Below the pieces are notes generated by a model. It saw only the letters and a program-made list of their open reading frames with translations, ran no database searches and was not told the DNA's origin. Below are positions 6,321-8,266 of a stretch of DNA of 8,266 nt, piece by piece (positions within the stretch are counted from its first letter, which is position 1; each line of letters starts with the position of its first letter). The stretch lies in contig JBDUEM010000312.1 in the NCBI GenBank assembly GCA_040002435.1, forward strand, positions 1 to 8,266, written 5' to 3'. Origin of the DNA: JANXXV01 sp040002435 (lineage in GTDB: Bacteria; Acidobacteriota; Terriglobia; Bryobacterales; Bryobacteraceae). The translations under genes and the position numbers were made by a program.

Positions 6321-7550
6321 ATGAGAACCATCTTCCATCTCGACATGGACGCTTTTTTCGTCTCGGTGGAAGAGCTTTATGACCCCTCACTCAAAGGTAA
6401 GCCGGTAGTAGTCGGCGGGAAAGCGGACCAGCGGGGCGTCGTCTCCGCGGCCAGCTACGCCGCAAGAAAGTTCGGTGTGCATTCGGCCATGCCGCTGCGC
6501 ACGGCTCGGCAACTCTGTCCGCAGGCGATCTTTGTCGAAGGCCATCCGGAACGCTATCGCGACAGTTCCCAGAAGGTCTTCAACGTGATGAACCGCTTTT
6601 CGCCGAAAGTGGAAATGGCCTCCATCGATGAAGCGTATCTCGACATGACCGGCACTGAGCGCCTGCACGGCCCTGCCATGAAGGCGGCGCACCTGCTCCA
6701 TGAGGCGATCCAGCACGATACGAATTTGCATTGCTCCATCGGCGTGGCATCGACTCGCATGGTGGCGAAAGTGGCATCGGATCAGGCGAAACCCAACGGC
6801 ATTCTCTGGATTCCGGCCGGTCAGGAGGCGCGCTTCCTCGCGCCGCTGGATATTCGCAAGATTCCCGGCGTGGGGAAGGCGACCGAGAAACGCCTCAATG
6901 AATTGGGCATCACGCGCGTGGGACATATCGCCGCCCTTGACGCATCGTTCCTCGAATCGCAGTTGGGAAAATGGGGACTGGCGCTGGGCGGCAAGGCGCA
7001 CGGGCTGGACGCCGGCGGCTACTTCGATACCGATGTCGGCGAGCACGAGGATCCGAAGTCCATCAGTCATGAGACCACCTTCGACGAAGACACTGCCGAT
7101 GCCGCGAAGGTGGAGGCAACGCTGGCGAAGTTGTCGGAAATGGTGGCCCGGCGGCTGCGCGAGCACAACCTTCATGCCCGTACGGTCCAGATCAAACTGC
7201 GCTATTCGGACTTCAGCACGTTCACCCGCGCCGATACTTTAGACCACGCAACGCAACTCGACATCGAGATCATCGAGACCAGCCGAGGTTTGTTTCGCAA
7301 TAACTGGACGGGCGGCAAGGTGCGGCTCATTGGCGTCCAGGCTTCGGGCCTCGACGCGCACGAGGGCCAGCTCAATTTGCTGGAAGAAGAGAAAAGCCGC
7401 CGGTGGCGTAATGCCCTGGGTGCGGTGGACCGGCTGCGGGACAAATACGGCAATACCAGTGTTTCTTTGGCTTCGGGACTCAAGGGCAACTACAAAGAGA
7501 AGGTTCACGAGAATCCCGCGGATCTTCCCGGCAAATCTCCGAAGCAATAA
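6321..7550 (+). CDS. dinB: DNA polymerase IV (Y-family translesion polymerase)
   Basis: Error-prone Y-family polymerase that extends past damaged bases and mismatched ends. Catalytic metal ligands are Asp8 (HLDMDAFF) and Asp103-Glu104 (SIDEAY), identical in position to E. coli Pol IV; Phe13 is at the steric-gate position. The thumb helix-hairpin-helix reads IRKIPGVGKATEKRLNELGI (about 179-198), and the little-finger domain includes ARTVQIKLRYSDFSTFTR. A probable beta-clamp motif, QLNLL, is at 350-354. Total length is 409 residues against 351 in E. coli because about 55 residues follow the clamp motif, including DRLRDKYG, a tail seen in many bacterial Pol IV proteins. The ATG lies ten bases after the prmC stop, with no strong ribosome binding site, so read-through or coupling from prmC is likely. 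No recognisable SOS box was seen upstream. Confidence 0.96.
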   Translation: MRTIFHLDMDAFFVSVEELYDPSLKGKPVVVGGKADQRGVVSAASYAARKFGVHSAMPLRTARQLCPQAIFVEGHPERYRDSSQKVFNVMNRFSPKVEMASIDEAYLDMTGTERLHGPAMKAAHLLHEAIQHDTNLHCSIGVASTRMVAKVASDQAKPNGILWIPAGQEARFLAPLDIRKIPGVGKATEKRLNELGITRVGHIAALDASFLESQLGKWGLALGGKAHGLDAGGYFDTDVGEHEDPKSISHETTFDEDTADAAKVEATLAKLSEMVARRLREHNLHARTVQIKLRYSDFSTFTRADTLDHATQLDIEIIETSRGLFRNNWTGGKVRLIGVQASGLDAHEGQLNLLEEEKSRRWRNALGAVDRLRDKYGNTSVSLASGLKGNYKEKVHENPADLPGKSPKQ

Positions 7551-7553
7551 GCA

Positions 7554-7568
7554 GCGCCCAGGCGGCGC
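7554..7568. repeat. Short inverted repeat just after dinB
   Basis: GCGCC at 7554-7558 pairs with GGCGC at 7564-7568 around a five-base loop, four bases after the dinB stop. There is no T-run after it, so it is at best a weak or non-canonical terminator. Confidence 0.3.
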
Positions 7569-7639
7569 CGTCACGGATCAGGTCAAGTACCGTCCCGAAG
7601 AATAAGGCCGTGATCGGCCCATCCATCGAGGTCCGGCTT

Positions 7640-7671
7640 CCGGCGGGGCTCGCCGGGGAGGCTAGCGCCTC
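7640..7671. repeat. Two adjacent GC-rich hairpins in the dinB-SDR spacer
   Basis: CCGGCG (7640-7645) pairs with CGCCGG (7651-7656) across five bases. Directly after it, GAGGC (7658-7662) pairs with GCCTC (7667-7671) across TAGC. Neither is followed by a T-run. They may form a non-canonical terminator or part of a dispersed intergenic palindromic repeat. The rest of the spacer 7551-7764 shows no convincing promoter or small gene. Confidence 0.45.
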
Positions 7672-7764
7672 TACCAGCGGTTGGGAAGCCGCCCCTTGTA
7701 TTTGTTCAACCCAGGTTCCATCCTCTTCAGTTAGTTCAGATCGAAACAGGGGAAAGCGGGGAAA

Positions 7765-8266
7765 ATGAGCAAGCTTAAGGATGTGGTGACGGGTGCGTCC
7801 AAGGGCATCGGCGCGGGAATAGCTAAAGCGCTGGCCAGTGAAGGCGCTGCCGTGGTGGTGAACTACTCCTCCAACAAGGAAGGGGCAGACAAAGTGGTAG
7901 CCGAGATTACAGCGAATGGCGGTAAGGCTATTGCCGTGCAGACGTATCGAAGCAGGCCGACATCACTCGCTTGTTCGCGAAGACCAAGACAGCCTTCGGA
8001 CGTCTTGATGTACTTGTCAATAACGCGGGATTCTAGGCATTCGGTCCTTTGGAGAGCGTGACGGAAGAGGGCTTTCACAGCCAGTTCAATCTGAATGTGT
8101 TGGGATTATTGCTGGCCACCAAAGAAGCTGTTTCCCATTTCGGACCGGAAGGCGGAAGCGTCATCAATGTCGGTTCGGTTGTGAGCGCGTTTCTGCCTCC
8201 CAATTCCTCAATTTATTCGGCCACCAAGGCAGCGGTAGAAGCCATCGCAAAAACATTGTCGAAAGA
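7765..8266 (+). pseudogene. Broken short-chain dehydrogenase/reductase gene (3' end outside window)
   Basis: The gene encodes an SDR-family NAD(P)-dependent oxidoreductase close to the 3-oxoacyl-ACP reductase/glucose-dehydrogenase-like group, but it is damaged in three places. It starts MSKLKD and goes straight to VVTGASKGIG, apparently lacking about three residues of the first Rossmann strand (relatives read K-V-A-V-V-T-G). The frame is intact to about 7941 (KAIAVQ), then similarity continues one frame back from 7941 (DVSKQADITRLF, FGRLDVLVNNAG). This fits a four-base loss that removed the usual glycine codon. In that second frame TAG at 8034-8036 replaces the tyrosine or similar residue expected before AFGPL. 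After it the frame is open to the window end, with VINVGSVVS and the catalytic YSATK still readable. The ATG at 7765 has an AGGGGA-like site 11 bases upstream. Real decay is the simplest reading; clustered sequencing errors are the alternative. Confidence 0.85.

Noticed and set aside
6700..7242. 180-codon plus-strand frame inside dinB
   Set aside because: It is Arg/Trp-rich and overlaps the Pol IV thumb and little-finger coding sequence in another frame, a GC-bias artefact.
7554..7568. Rho-independent terminator after dinB
   Set aside because: The five-base stem is not followed by a T-run, so it does not meet the standard form; it is kept only as an inverted repeat.
7765..8061. Intact 98-residue protein at the right end
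   Set aside because: Only the first ~59 residues match the SDR family; the rest is out-of-frame sequence after a frameshift, so it is part of a pseudogene.

Overview
This is an 8.3 kb, GC-rich, densely coded stretch of bacterial chromosome in which every gene reads left to right. The organism is most likely an acidobacterium of the Bryobacter/Solibacter type. That placement is an inference from three things: the style of the secreted YVTN-type propeller, the small exported protein with a 'DFTGTW' start to its mature part, and the gene order DUF1385-prfA-prmC. No rRNA or other decisive phylogenetic marker is present. No tRNA, rRNA, CRISPR array or riboswitch was seen.

Left part (1-2851): The first ~57 bases look like the terminus of an insertion sequence, with two imperfect tandem copies of a TAGGACATT...TTGGC unit and a tip ending in ...ACA. 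Directly after it, without a start codon of its own, comes the C-terminal ~60% of an RND efflux permease (TM5 onward). The RND gene therefore appears to be split by the element, and the half carrying TM1-TM4 is outside the window. One base after its stop begins a secreted YncE/YVTN-type beta-propeller, probably the last gene of the same efflux operon.

Middle (2894-7550): A small exported protein of unknown function is followed by a tight cluster: a DUF1385 membrane protein, release factor RF1 (prfA), the RF1/RF2 glutamine methyltransferase (prmC) and DNA polymerase IV (dinB). Junctions are -4, +9, -44 and +10 bases, so co-transcription and translational coupling are likely. PrmC methylates the GGQ glutamine of the RF1 encoded just before it, so these two form a functional pair. 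DUF1385 is often found beside them in other bacteria, and its function is unknown to me.

Right end (7551-8266): A 214-base spacer with short inverted repeats precedes a short-chain dehydrogenase/reductase gene that is visibly broken. It has a short N-terminal deletion, a frameshift near 7940 and a stop codon at 8034-8036, although its catalytic motifs are still readable. It runs off the window.

The window is mostly housekeeping and efflux genes. I found no convincing new defence, mobile or biosynthetic system. The most interesting points are the IS-split efflux gene and the GGQ motif shared by DUF1385 and its RF1 neighbour.
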